DNA of 57,809 nucleotides. It comes from Lachnospiraceae bacterium. GTDB lineage: Bacteria > Bacillota > Clostridia > Lachnospirales > Lachnospiraceae. The stretch is taken from assembly GCA_013316825.1 (NCBI GenBank), contig WSLY01000015.1, positions 1 to 57,809 on the forward strand, written 5' to 3'. Of the stretch, positions 35,237 to 43,918 are shown piece after piece. Made by a program: the position numbers and the translations under genes. Position 1 is the stretch's first letter; each line of letters starts with the position of its first letter. The notes beneath the pieces are model-generated. The model was not told where the DNA came from and ran no database searches. It saw only the letters and a program-made list of their open reading frames with translations.

Positions 35237-36193
35237 ATGAAGAATAGTAAAAAAACAAAACCTGTTAAGTCCCATAAACCGCTGGGCGCGCGTATCAACA
35301 GATATAAGGGCTTTTACATAATGTTTCTTCCTGTATTTGTGTTTGCCATTATATTCTGCTATTTGCCGATGCTTGGCATTCGGTACGCATTTACAAACTA
35401 TAACGGCATTAAGGAGCCGACCTTTGTCGCTTTTGCCAACTTTAAAAGAATGTTTGAGATGCCGGGCTTTTGGAGCGCGTTTACCAATACCCTGCAAATC
35501 AGTATTATCAAATTGATTTTAACAACCTTTATTGCGGTGGTTGTTTCTATTTTCTTAAATGAGATATTTAACCTGCACTTTAAAAAGGTAGTGCAGACCA
35601 TTATATATCTGCCCCACTTTTTGTCATGGGTTGTTACGGCATCCCTGTTTTCCCTGATTCTGGCGCCTACGGCACAGGGACTTGTCAATTCTTTTCTGGT
35701 ATCCATCGGCGCTGTGCAGCCTGACAAGATGATTTACTTTTTGGGAAGCTCAAAATGGTGGCGGGGCGCTTACTATATCATTAATATTTGGAAAGAAACC
35801 GGCTGGCAGACCGTTATCTTTATGGCTACGCTTGCCGGTCTGAATACAGAGCTTTATGAGGCGGCGTCCATTGATGGCGCAGGCCGTTGGGGGAAAATGT
35901 ATTATATTACCCTTCCCGCTTTGAAAAACACGATACTGACCGTACTGATTTTGAATCTTGCAAAGGTTATGAACCTGTTTGAGTCCGCGTTCGTACTGCA
36001 GAATGATGCGGTGCTGGATACGGCGAATGTTCTGGAAACTTATATCTACTACCAGAGCTTTAACAGCGGCGCGATTCCAAACTATGGATATACGACTGCG
36101 GTTGGTTTGTTTAAGTCTTTGGTCGGCTGCGTGCTGGTGCTTGTATGTAATCATCTGAGCAAGAAAGTGCGCGAAGGCCGTGGAATTGTCTAG
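35237..36193 (+). CDS. sugar ABC transporter permease 1 (LplB-like)
   Basis: A 318-residue inner-membrane permease with about six helices and the EAA loop EAASIDGAGRWGKMYYITLP, which contacts the ATPase. It belongs to the LplB/YtcP-type pair served by binding proteins of the LplA group. ATG 35237 is preferred to 35231: GAGGAAG is only 4 nt from the latter. The N terminus is basic and cytoplasmic. No ATPase gene is in the cassette, so it is expected to use a shared MsmX-type ATPase encoded elsewhere. Confidence 0.93.
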   Translation: MKNSKKTKPVKSHKPLGARINRYKGFYIMFLPVFVFAIIFCYLPMLGIRYAFTNYNGIKEPTFVAFANFKRMFEMPGFWSAFTNTLQISIIKLILTTFIAVVVSIFLNEIFNLHFKKVVQTIIYLPHFLSWVVTASLFSLILAPTAQGLVNSFLVSIGAVQPDKMIYFLGSSKWWRGAYYIINIWKETGWQTVIFMATLAGLNTELYEAASIDGAGRWGKMYYITLPALKNTILTVLILNLAKVMNLFESAFVLQNDAVLDTANVLETYIYYQSFNSGAIPNYGYTTAVGLFKSLVGCVLVLVCNHLSKKVREGRGIV

Positions 36194-36208
36194 AAGGGAG
36201 CGGTAGAT

Positions 36209-37051
36209 ATGAAAAGTAAGAAAAAAATACCGGTATTTCAGATTGTAAACGGTCTGATTTTTATCATTATATGTTTGATTATTTTAGTTCCGCTGTGGAA
36301 GGTACTGGTAGACTCCTTTGACTTAAAGACAGCCTATGGTATGAAAATGTGGCCTGAAAAATTTGGATTTGAAGGGTATGCGCAGATTTTCAAAAATCCG
36401 ACTCTCTTCCGTGCCATTATGATTTCTGTATTGACTACTGTTGTCGGTACGCTCCTTGCACTGACGCTCTCAACGCTTGGCGCATATGTTCTGATTCAGT
36501 GGGATATGCCCGGAAGAACCCTTTTTGCCAACATGCTGCTTTTTACCATGATTTTCAACGGCGGTATGATTCCGACCTATCTGGTTTTAAAGGGTCTGCA
36601 TTTAACCAATACTTTGTGGGTGGTTATTCTGTTCCCTGCGCTGAATGTCTACAATCTGGTGCTGATGAGGAACTTCTTTGAAGGAATCCCTTCCAGCTTG
36701 TATGAGTCGGCGACGTTGGACGGCTGTTCTCCCATGCAGACATTCCTTCGGATTGTGCTTCCGATGTCCAAGGCGGCGCTTGCTTCCATCGGACTGATGT
36801 TTGCCGTTTCCTACTGGAATGACTATACGCACTACAAATTATATATTTTGGATTCCAAGCTTTACAACTTCCAGATGAAGCTGCGCGGCATGGTTATGGG
36901 CAGCGAATTGCCGACGGTAGGCGGAAATGCGACGGAGAATACGCTGAAGAATGCGGCGATTATCATCGTCATTATTCCGTTCATGATTTTGTATCCTTGT
37001 TTGCAGAAGTACTTTGTAAAAGGTGTGAATATCGGAGCGGTAAAGGAATAA
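36209..37051 (+). CDS. sugar ABC transporter permease 2 (LplC-like)
   Basis: A 280-residue permease, six membrane segments, EAA-type loop ESATLDGCSPMQTFLRIVLP, and the family C-terminal FVKGVNIGAVKE. It forms the heterodimeric channel with permease 1. GGGAGCGG precedes the ATG, 15 bp after the previous stop. Position, orientation and sequence agree with an LplC role. Confidence 0.94.
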   Translation: MKSKKKIPVFQIVNGLIFIIICLIILVPLWKVLVDSFDLKTAYGMKMWPEKFGFEGYAQIFKNPTLFRAIMISVLTTVVGTLLALTLSTLGAYVLIQWDMPGRTLFANMLLFTMIFNGGMIPTYLVLKGLHLTNTLWVVILFPALNVYNLVLMRNFFEGIPSSLYESATLDGCSPMQTFLRIVLPMSKAALASIGLMFAVSYWNDYTHYKLYILDSKLYNFQMKLRGMVMGSELPTVGGNATENTLKNAAIIIVIIPFMILYPCLQKYFVKGVNIGAVKE

Positions 37052-37075
37052 TCGATAAAAAAACGGAGGAAACAA

Positions 37076-37768
37076 ATGGCTGTGATTTACTGGGCGGGCG
37101 ATTCCACCGTACAATACAACAGTATTCTGACTTATCCCCAGACGGGCATCGGGCAGGTATTTCATCTGTTTGTAAGGCCTGAAGTCAGGATAGAGAATCA
37201 TGCCAAGAATGGCAGAAGCACGAAGAGCTTTTTGGACGAAGGCAGATTTTCGGTTATTTGCGACAGGATAGAAGAAGGAGATTTTCTCTTCATTCAGTTC
37301 GGTCACAATGATGAAAAAAAGCAGGACCCTGCGAGATATACGGAGCCTGCCGTCTCCTTCACGGCAAATCTGGAAAGATTTGTTGCTGCCGCGAGGGAGA
37401 AGAAAGCCTTTCCGGTACTGATTACACCGGTGGAGCGAAGGTGCTTCGACGGGGATGGCAGATTGCAGGAGGGTGAACATGGGGATTACGTTGCGGCTAT
37501 GAAGCAGGCTGCAAAAAGATGGAAAGTGCCTTTGATTGATTTGTGTGCCATGAGCCGTGATAAGCTTGTGGAAGCAGGAAATGAGAAAACGAAGGAATGG
37601 TATATGCATCTGCCGGCTGGGCAGTATGTGTCCCATCCGGAGGGGCTTACGGACAATACACATTTGAAATATGAAGGTGCAGTTACTTATGCGGGATGCA
37701 TTGCAAGGGGTCTGAAAGAGTTGGGGGGCATTTACGAAGCTCTACTATTGGACGGATTAGACTATTGA
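37076..37768 (+). CDS. SGNH rhamnogalacturonan-acetylesterase-like protein
   Basis: A 230-residue SGNH esterase without signal peptide. Block I is YWAGDSTVQ (Ser), block III IQFGHNDEKK, and block V DNTHLKYEG (Asp and His). This matches RhgT-type rhamnogalacturonan acetylesterases (CE12), which remove acetyl groups from pectin backbones. Lacking a secretion signal, it should act on imported oligomers. It is in the ABC cassette, 24 bp after permease 2 with CGGAGG before the ATG. Whether the true substrate is pectin or acetyl-xylan cannot be told from the sequence. Confidence 0.88.
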   Translation: MAVIYWAGDSTVQYNSILTYPQTGIGQVFHLFVRPEVRIENHAKNGRSTKSFLDEGRFSVICDRIEEGDFLFIQFGHNDEKKQDPARYTEPAVSFTANLERFVAAAREKKAFPVLITPVERRCFDGDGRLQEGEHGDYVAAMKQAAKRWKVPLIDLCAMSRDKLVEAGNEKTKEWYMHLPAGQYVSHPEGLTDNTHLKYEGAVTYAGCIARGLKELGGIYEALLLDGLDY

Positions 37769-37802
37769 AGATGCACTTATCGAACTCTCAACGACTAAAT
37801 TA

Positions 37803-37839
37803 TAAAAAACGGCCACCGGCTATCCGGTGGTTGTTTTTT
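37803..37839 (+). terminator. stem-loop with T-run between esterase and GH43 genes
   Basis: AACGGCCACCGG (near 37808-37819) pairs with CCGGTGGTTGTT (37824-37835), followed by T. It lies right before the ribosome site of the next gene, so some read-through is needed for it to be in the operon. Confidence 0.8.
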
Positions 37840-37852
37840 GGAGGAGAAAAAG

Positions 37853-39838
37853 TTGAAATCAGAAATAGAAAAAGCGATACTGGAAGAAAATTTGCGCGAA
37901 GTAGAAAGACTGCTTGTGGAGAATCCGCCCATTGTGGATACGGTCAGCGAAGACGGACTGCCCATGAGCTTTGTGGCGGCGGGGACGGGCAATCTTGACG
38001 TCGTAAAATACATTGTGGAATATTCCCGTGCCAGCATGAATGTCACGGATAAAAAGCATAGAAATATACTGCACTATGGGACTGCCTCCGGCAATCCCGA
38101 GTTGGTCCGCTATCTGGTGGAGCGGGTGGGGATGTCCCCTGTATCGGGGGACTGTGATTTGATAACGCCTTATGATATCGCGCATCAGGGATTAAGGGCG
38201 AGACTGGCATATCTGCCTGAAGTGCTTCAGGGAAAGGCGGGAGAGGAAAGCAGTTTTCGGGAAATAGAGCTTTTTTTTGAAAAAATAACCGGATTTTCCT
38301 ATGAGGATTCTTACCGGAATCCGATTCGCACAGGCTTTTATCCTGACCCTTCCGTTGTCAGGGTGGGGGACGATTATTATATGGTGAATTCTTCGTTTAT
38401 CTTTTTTCCCTGCATTCCGGTTTCTCATTCCAGAGACTTGGTGCACTGGCGGATTATCGGTTATGCGATTACCAATCCCGAATGGGCGCGGCTTGATGAA
38501 CTTGAGGGCGGCAGGGGGTATTGGGCGCCCGATATTTCCTATTATAAGGGCAGATTTTATATTTGCGCGACGTACCGGCTGAACGATACGGGGACTGTTT
38601 ACAGAAAGCAGATGGTAGTATCGGCGGACAAACCGGAAGGCCCTTACAGCGAGCCGGTTTTTTTGGATGAGGATGGGATTGATCCGTCGATTTTTACGGA
38701 TGATGATGGCAAAAGGTATATGCTGTTAAACAGGGGCGCGCGTATTTTTGAAATCAGCGAGCATGGGGATAAGCAGCTTACCGCGGCGACGCTTTTGTTT
38801 TACGGTGACCAGAAGCGGGCACCGGAGGGACCGCATCTTTTGAAAAAGGACGGTTATTATTATTTGTTTGAGGCAGAGGGCGGCACGGGAGAAGGACACA
38901 GAATTACGGTATCCCGCTCCCGCGAGCTGTTTGGCGTCTATGAGCCATGCCCCTACAATCCGATTATGCGTCAGCAGGATGCCGCCGCGCCAATACAGCG
39001 CTGCGGGCATGGTAAACCGGTGCAGACGCCGGACGGCTGGTACATGGTTTATCTGTGCGGGCGCATGGTTGGCGGCGCATATAGTATTCTGGGCAGGGAA
39101 ACCGCTTTGGACCCGATTGTCTGGACAGCGGACGGATGGCCCATTGTCAACAATCTGAAAGGTCCTGGTGTGCTGCAGCGAAAGCCTGCTTTGCCGGCTG
39201 GCTCTGCCTTGGCAGGGCATGAATCCGCTGTGGAGGAAAATTTGTTTGGCACAGGAAACAGTCTTGCGCTGGAATGGGTTACGCCAAGACCGCCTGAGAA
39301 GGACGGCATCAGGGTAGAGAGCGGCGTGCTTTCCTTAAAAGGAAGCAGACTGCCGCTGTCCGACGTGGGCGCCAGAAACATACTGCTGCGCAGGCAGGAG
39401 CATTTTGATTTTACCGCCGGTGTGCGTATGCTGACAGTGCCGGCGTGTGACGGGCAGGAAGCAGGGATTATCTGCTATTACGATGAAAACACATGGGTTT
39501 CCTGCGGGCTTTTGCGGGAACAGGGCGTTCTGTATCTGCAGGTCAGGGAGCATATCGGAGATGATGATGTGATAGATGGGAAAAGACCTCTTTCGGGTGC
39601 GCCAAAGACAGTAGAGTTTGCGGTAGAGACCAAGGGACTTCAGAGGACCTTTTATGCCAGTCTTGACGGAAAGGAAAAGGAAGAACTGGCGGCGCTTCAA
39701 AATGTCTATTATCTGTGCGACGAGGGACTAAAGCGCGGGAAGCGTTTTACCGGTGCAATGCTGGGCGTATTTGCTTACGCCGGCATGACGGAACTTTGGG
39801 TGGATTTTACAGCGTTTTCCTATTTGCCTCAAATGTAA
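37853..39838 (+). CDS. ankyrin-repeat domain fused to a GH43 glycoside hydrolase
   Basis: 661 residues. Residues 1-125 carry ankyrin-type repeats (LREVERLLVENPPIVDTVSEDG, then GNLDVVKYIVEYS and RNILHYGTASGNPELVRYLVE). From about 155 a five-bladed GH43 domain begins: GFYPDPSVV (Asp165, base), GIDPSIFTDDDG (Asp277), and APEGPHL (Glu325, acid). The last 180 residues form a beta-sandwich like GH43_C2. GH43 enzymes are mainly beta-xylosidases or arabinofuranosidases. There is no signal peptide. The TTG at 37853 follows GGAGGAG; an earlier TTG at 37838 is inside the terminator. The role of ankyrin repeats in a hydrolase is unclear. Confidence 0.85.
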   Translation: MKSEIEKAILEENLREVERLLVENPPIVDTVSEDGLPMSFVAAGTGNLDVVKYIVEYSRASMNVTDKKHRNILHYGTASGNPELVRYLVERVGMSPVSGDCDLITPYDIAHQGLRARLAYLPEVLQGKAGEESSFREIELFFEKITGFSYEDSYRNPIRTGFYPDPSVVRVGDDYYMVNSSFIFFPCIPVSHSRDLVHWRIIGYAITNPEWARLDELEGGRGYWAPDISYYKGRFYICATYRLNDTGTVYRKQMVVSADKPEGPYSEPVFLDEDGIDPSIFTDDDGKRYMLLNRGARIFEISEHGDKQLTAATLLFYGDQKRAPEGPHLLKKDGYYYLFEAEGGTGEGHRITVSRSRELFGVYEPCPYNPIMRQQDAAAPIQRCGHGKPVQTPDGWYMVYLCGRMVGGAYSILGRETALDPIVWTADGWPIVNNLKGPGVLQRKPALPAGSALAGHESAVEENLFGTGNSLALEWVTPRPPEKDGIRVESGVLSLKGSRLPLSDVGARNILLRRQEHFDFTAGVRMLTVPACDGQEAGIICYYDENTWVSCGLLREQGVLYLQVREHIGDDDVIDGKRPLSGAPKTVEFAVETKGLQRTFYASLDGKEKEELAALQNVYYLCDEGLKRGKRFTGAMLGVFAYAGMTELWVDFTAFSYLPQM

Positions 39839-39931
39839 GGGGAGTGAGCGGCTTGTCCGTGTTTTTATCTTGCTTTTTTGAGAAAATGCAATATAATAAA
39901 AGAAGTACAAAGGACAGACAGGAGATTGGTT

Positions 39932-40381
39932 ATGTTAAAAGAGTTTAAAAAATTTGCGCTGCGCGGCAATATGATAGACCTTGCGGTAGGTATGATTATC
40001 GGAAGCGCGTTCACGGGTATCGTAAATTCGCTGGTAAACGATATGATTATGCCGGTAGTCAGCATTTTTACCGGCAAGGTTGATTTTTCAAACTGGTTTT
40101 TCGCGTTGGACGGCAATACTTATGCGACCTTGGAGGCAGCGCAGGCTGCCGGAGCCGCTACGTTTAATTATGGCACGTTCATTTCTAACATCATCAATTT
40201 TGTGATTATGGCGTTTGTCGTATTTATGTTTGTCAAAGGAATGAACAAGCTGAAGAAGGAAGAAAAGCCGGCGCCTGCGACGAAAAAGAAATGTCCCTTT
40301 TGTAAGACGGAAATTGATTTGGAGGCGACCAGATGCCCCCATTGTACTTCAGAGCTTATAGAGGAAGCACCTACAGAGTAG
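39932..40381 (+). CDS. mscL: large-conductance mechanosensitive channel with zinc-ribbon tail
   Basis: 149 residues. The first 110 are Msc[32 protein letters not shown] (first helix and gate), a loop rich in Ala, then [22 protein letters not shown]. It opens under membrane tension to release solutes. The last 30 residues add [20 protein letters not shown], two CxxC pairs typical of a zinc ribbon, on the cytoplasmic side where other MscL have only a charged bundle. ATG 39932 follows GGAG; an in-frame 39878 start lacks a site and lies in the leader. Confidence 0.94.
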   Translation: MLKEFKKFALRGNMIDLAVGMIIGSAFTGIVNSLVNDMIMPVVSIFTGKVDFSNWFFALDGNTYATLEAAQAAGAATFNYGTFISNIINFVIMAFVVFMFVKGMNKLKKEEKPAPATKKKCPFCKTEIDLEATRCPHCTSELIEEAPTE

Positions 40382-40390
40382 GTGCTTTTA
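40365..40390 (+). terminator. mscL terminator
   Basis: AAGCACCTAC (40365-40374), loop AGA, GTAGGTGCTT (40378-40387), then T. It covers the stop codon. Confidence 0.8.
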
Positions 40391-40466
40391 AAGCTTTTTA
40401 GATGATAAAGCTTTTTGAGAGGTCGGCGGAGAGAACGAATAAGCTGTTTTTTCAGGAGGAACCGGA

Positions 40467-40943
40467 ATGATAGAATTTGATGTGAAGATAAAAGCAGGGG
40501 ATTTGTACGACTATATGCTGCGCCATACCTACAACAGTTTTTCCGGCATGTTAGGAAGCGGGCTGGGAGCCTTGATGGTAATTGCCGGTATTTATCTGGA
40601 GGGGTGGCTGATGGTGATTGCCGGCGTGGTGTTATTGTGCTATCTGCCTTGGACGCTGTTTTTGAAGAGCAGGCAGCAGATGCTTTCCAATCCGGCGTTT
40701 AAAGAGACGCTTCATTATGTGCTGGATGAGGAAGGGATTCATGTATCCCAGAACGACACGGAGGAAATGCAGCGCTGGGAGGATATGGTGAAGGCGGTAT
40801 CTACGGGCAGGAGCATCATTGTGTATACTTCCCGTATGAATGCATGTATTTTTCCGAAAAGGGAGCTGGGGGATGAGACGGCGCAGGTGATTCAGATAAT
40901 TTCCACACATCTGCCTGCTAAGAAGGTGAAAATCAGACAGTAA
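40467..40943 (+). CDS. YcxB-like membrane protein
   Basis: 158 residues: an N-terminal strand (IEFDVKIKAGDLYDYMLRHTYNS), two adjacent membrane helices at about 28-70, then a soluble beta-rich domain (DEEGIHVSQNDTEEMQRWEDMVKAVSTG...IFPKRELGDE). This is the YcxB-like (PF14317) layout; the function is unknown. AGGAGGA precedes the ATG. It lies 20 bp before tsaE and is likely the first gene of the tsaE-tsaB operon. Confidence 0.8.
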   Translation: MIEFDVKIKAGDLYDYMLRHTYNSFSGMLGSGLGALMVIAGIYLEGWLMVIAGVVLLCYLPWTLFLKSRQQMLSNPAFKETLHYVLDEEGIHVSQNDTEEMQRWEDMVKAVSTGRSIIVYTSRMNACIFPKRELGDETAQVIQIISTHLPAKKVKIRQ

Positions 40944-40963
40944 GAGCGGACGGGCGGCAGACT

Positions 40964-41425
40964 ATGGAGCGAGCAGAATCAAAAACAGAAATATTGGAAA
41001 CCTTTGGAGAAGAAGAAACCTACAGGCTGGGGGAGAAGCTTGGGCAGGGGGCGCAGTCCGGTCAGGTGTATACGCTGATCGGCGGGCTGGGCGTGGGGAA
41101 GACGGTATTTACCAAAGGATTTGCAAGAGGGCTGGGGATTACGGAACATGTAAGCAGTCCGACCTTTACTATTTTGCAGGTATATGAAAGCGGCAGACTG
41201 CCTTTTTATCATTTTGACGTTTACCGCATCGGCGATGTGGAAGAAATGGAAGAAATCGGGTATGAGGACTGCTTTTTTGGCGGAGGTGTCTGCCTGATTG
41301 AGTGGGCGGATTTGATAAAAGAAATTCTGCCGGCGAAGCATACACAGATTACAATAAGAAAAGACTTGGAAAAGGGTTTTGACTACCGCATGATTACAGT
41401 GAAGCAGCTTGATGCGGCGGAATGA
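40964..41425 (+). CDS. tsaE: tRNA t6A synthesis ATPase TsaE
   Basis: A 153-residue ATPase with the Walker A motif GGLGVGKT (about 40-47) and VSSPTFTI, HFDVYRIG, and the LIEWADL region (Walker B side). TsaE helps TsaD and TsaB make N6-threonylcarbamoyladenosine at A37 of ANN-decoding tRNAs. The C-terminal extension after about 120 is short. It ends 8 bp before tsaB. Cytoplasmic. Confidence 0.95.
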   Translation: MERAESKTEILETFGEEETYRLGEKLGQGAQSGQVYTLIGGLGVGKTVFTKGFARGLGITEHVSSPTFTILQVYESGRLPFYHFDVYRIGDVEEMEEIGYEDCFFGGGVCLIEWADLIKEILPAKHTQITIRKDLEKGFDYRMITVKQLDAAE

Positions 41426-41433
41426 GAGGAAGC

Positions 41434-42153
41434 ATGAAAATATTGGCGTTGGACAGCTCGGGGCTTGTGGCTTCGGCAGCAGTGGTACAGGACGGCGTAC
41501 TCATTGCAGAGTATACGGTGAACTATAAAATCACACATTCACAGACGCTTCTGCCGATGCTGCAGGAGCTTAAGAGAATGGTAGAGCTGGATTTAGATAC
41601 GGTGGATGCCATTGCACTTGCGGCAGGACCGGGCTCTTTTACGGGGCTGCGCATCGGCTCGGCAACGGCGAAGGGACTTGGGCTTGCGCTTCATAAGCCT
41701 TTGATAGAGGTGTCCACGCTGGCTGGACTTGCGTATCATTTCTGGGGCAGCGAAAAGCGGATATGCCCGATTATGGATGCCAGAAGAAGTCAAGTTTATA
41801 CGGGAATTTATACCTTTGAAAGACAGGAAGGCAAAAGCGGTTTTGGTATGCATACGCTAAGGGAACCCTGCGCCATTGATATACGGGAGATTTTGAAAGA
41901 GCTGAATGAGCAGGGTCAGGAAGTGATTTTTGTGGGCGATGGAATACCGGTGTTTCAGGCTGTAATAGAAGAAAATCTTAGGGTTCCCTTTGCTTTTGCA
42001 CCTGCGCATTTAAACAGGCAGCGCGCGGCGGCAGTTGCAGCGCTGGCGGCAGTTTATTATGAAGAAGGCAGGCTTGTAAGCGCAAAGGAGCATAAACCGG
42101 AATACCTGCGCTTAAGTCAGGCGGAGCGGGAGCGGCTTTCCCATGAAGTATAG
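41434..42153 (+). CDS. tsaB: tRNA t6A synthesis scaffold TsaB
   Basis: A 239-residue ASKHA-fold protein that dimerises with TsaD in t6A synthesis. Markers: ILALDSSGLVASAAVV, THSQTLLPML, AAGPGSFTGLRIGSATAKGL, and PIMDARRSQVYTGIY. ATG 41434 follows GAGAGGA; an in-frame ATG at 41422 overlaps tsaE by 4 bp and is possible but less well spaced. Its 3' end overlaps rimI. Confidence 0.95.
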   Translation: MKILALDSSGLVASAAVVQDGVLIAEYTVNYKITHSQTLLPMLQELKRMVELDLDTVDAIALAAGPGSFTGLRIGSATAKGLGLALHKPLIEVSTLAGLAYHFWGSEKRICPIMDARRSQVYTGIYTFERQEGKSGFGMHTLREPCAIDIREILKELNEQGQEVIFVGDGIPVFQAVIEENLRVPFAFAPAHLNRQRAAAVAALAAVYYEEGRLVSAKEHKPEYLRLSQAERERLSHEV

Positions 42154-42712
42154 TTTGAAAGAAAAAACAGCAACGGTGCTGCAGCAGAGCAAAGAAAAGG
42201 ACGCGGCAAAAGCAGTCGTCGCAATCCGCCCCATGCAAAAAACACATGTGCCCGCAGTCAGCCGCCTGGAGCAGGAGACTTTTTCTATGCCCTGGTCCGC
42301 GCAGGATTTTTTGGACATGATAGAGCGGGAGGGTGCACTGTATGTCGTTGCGCTTTATGAGGAGCAGCCGATAGGAGTCTGCGGTGTGATAAATGCCTGC
42401 GGGGACGGCGATATCTGCAATGTGGCAGTTGCAAAAAACTGGCGTGAAAGAGGGGTTGGCAGGCTGTTATTATCCACCTTGATGGAATGGGGAAAGGAAA
42501 TCGGTATTGTCAATTATACGCTGGAGGTGAGGGTCAGCAATGCGGCGGCTATCCGCCTCTATGAAAGTCTGGGCTTTCAGAGCGAGGGCATACGTCCGCA
42601 TTTTTATGAGAAGCCTTCGGAGGATGCCGTGATAATGTGGAAAAGACAGGCAGAGGATGGACAAATTACCATGTCGAAACCGGAAGAATCATGCTATACT
42701 GGAAGTGCCTAG
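42143..42712 (+). CDS. rimI: ribosomal protein S18 alanine N-acetyltransferase-like
   Basis: A 189-residue GNAT protein. The family region starts at about 27 (VAIRPMQKTHVPAVSRLEQETFSMPWS); the acetyl-CoA motif is VAKNWRERGVGRLLLSTL; the C-terminal motif is VRVSNAAAIRLYESLGF. RimI acetylates the N terminus of S18 and is often beside tsaB, as here. About 25 extra N-terminal residues and a 25-residue C-terminal tail are longer than usual. The start overlaps the tsaB stop by 11 bp, so they are translationally coupled. Confidence 0.88.
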   Translation: MKYSLKEKTATVLQQSKEKDAAKAVVAIRPMQKTHVPAVSRLEQETFSMPWSAQDFLDMIEREGALYVVALYEEQPIGVCGVINACGDGDICNVAVAKNWRERGVGRLLLSTLMEWGKEIGIVNYTLEVRVSNAAAIRLYESLGFQSEGIRPHFYEKPSEDAVIMWKRQAEDGQITMSKPEESCYTGSA

Positions 42713-42737
42713 AAAAACAGGAAGGATGAGAAAAAGC

Positions 42738-42986
42738 ATGAGAAAATATACCGATGAAAATAACATGGAATTAGAACAAGTGATATGTAATAAATGCGGC
42801 AGGCAGCTCAGGGTGGAAAACGGCATCTTAAAGGAGGGCTGTTTTGCTGCGGACACCGTGTTTGGCTATTTTAGCGAAAAAGACGGTGTCAGGCATTTAT
42901 TTGATTTGTGTGAAGATTGTTATGACAGGATGATAAAGGAGTTTGCTGTCCGGGTATCTGAGACAGAAGAAAAAGAATTATGTTAG
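42738..42986 (+). CDS. small zinc-ribbon-like protein
   Basis: 82 residues with CNKCGRQL near the N terminus and a CEDCYDRM pair near the C terminus: two CxxC motifs about 40 residues apart, fitting one zinc site. Between them is a hydrophobic, aromatic stretch. I do not recognise a named family. ATG 42738 and the in-frame 42726 both follow AAGG; 42738 has better spacing. It overlaps the start of rnz by 7 bp. Its place between rimI and rnz suggests an RNA-related job, only by context. Confidence 0.6.
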   Translation: MRKYTDENNMELEQVICNKCGRQLRVENGILKEGCFAADTVFGYFSEKDGVRHLFDLCEDCYDRMIKEFAVRVSETEEKELC

Positions 42987-43894
42987 ATGTTTGTTTGCTG
43001 GGAACGGGCGGTATGATGCCCCTGCCGTATAGGTGGCTGACTTCCCTGATGATGCGCTACAACGGAAAGAGCATATTGATTGACTGCGGAGAAGGCACGC
43101 AGATAGCCATGAAGGAGAAGGGCTGGAGTCCGAAACCAATTGACGTTATCTGTTTTACCCATTACCATGCTGACCATATCAGCGGATTGCCGGGGATGCT
43201 GCTCACGATGGGCAATGCGGAGCGGACGGAACCGCTTCTTTTAATTGGTCCGAAAGGGCTTAACAGGGTGGTTTCTTCTTTGCGCGTTATCGCGCCGGAG
43301 CTGCCTTTTTCCATTGAATGTATGGAGCTTGCGGAAAATGCTTCCCGGATTTCTTTTGACGGATTCAGACTTGAGGCTTTTAAGGTGAATCATAATGTGT
43401 TATGCTATGGTTATAGCATCGTGGTGGAGCGTGCGGGGCGCTTTCAGACGGACAGGGCGGTTTCGGCAGGCATCGACAAGCGTTACTGGAGTCGTTTGCA
43501 GAAGGGGGAGGTCATAGAGCTTCCTGACAGGGTGCTTACGCCTGATATGGTGTTGGGAGCTCAGAGAAAGGGATTGAAAGTAACCTATACCACGGATACG
43601 AGACCGACGGAGAGCATCGTGGAACATGCAGCCGATGCGGATTTGTTTATCTGCGAAGGTATGTACGGGGAGCCGGACAAAGCGGAAAAGGCGAAAGAAT
43701 ACAAGCACATGACCTTTTATGAAGCGGCAAATCTTGCAAGACGGGCAAATGTCAGGGAAATGTGGCTGACGCATTACAGCCCGTCGCTGACAAGACCGGA
43801 GGATTATATGAATGAGGTAAGGAAAATTTTTCCGGCAGCCATTGCAGCAAAGGACGGCAGGACGGCAGAGCTTGTATTTGAAGAGGATTCGTGA
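42980..43894 (+). CDS. rnz: ribonuclease Z-type metallo-hydrolase
   Basis: A 304-residue metallo-beta-lactamase protein of the RNase Z group, cutting 3' trailers from tRNA precursors. The zinc motif is FTHYHADHISG; further ligands lie in KVNHN, TTDTRP and WLTHYSPS near the C terminus. The N terminus MLDVCLLGTGGMMPLPYR is family-like; the flexible arm is short. It begins within the preceding gene's stop. Other phosphodiesterase roles remain possible. Confidence 0.88.
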   Translation: MLDVCLLGTGGMMPLPYRWLTSLMMRYNGKSILIDCGEGTQIAMKEKGWSPKPIDVICFTHYHADHISGLPGMLLTMGNAERTEPLLLIGPKGLNRVVSSLRVIAPELPFSIECMELAENASRISFDGFRLEAFKVNHNVLCYGYSIVVERAGRFQTDRAVSAGIDKRYWSRLQKGEVIELPDRVLTPDMVLGAQRKGLKVTYTTDTRPTESIVEHAADADLFICEGMYGEPDKAEKAKEYKHMTFYEAANLARRANVREMWLTHYSPSLTRPEDYMNEVRKIFPAAIAAKDGRTAELVFEEDS

Positions 43895-43918
43895 GCAGCG
43901 GAGAGGAGGCGGCGGTAT

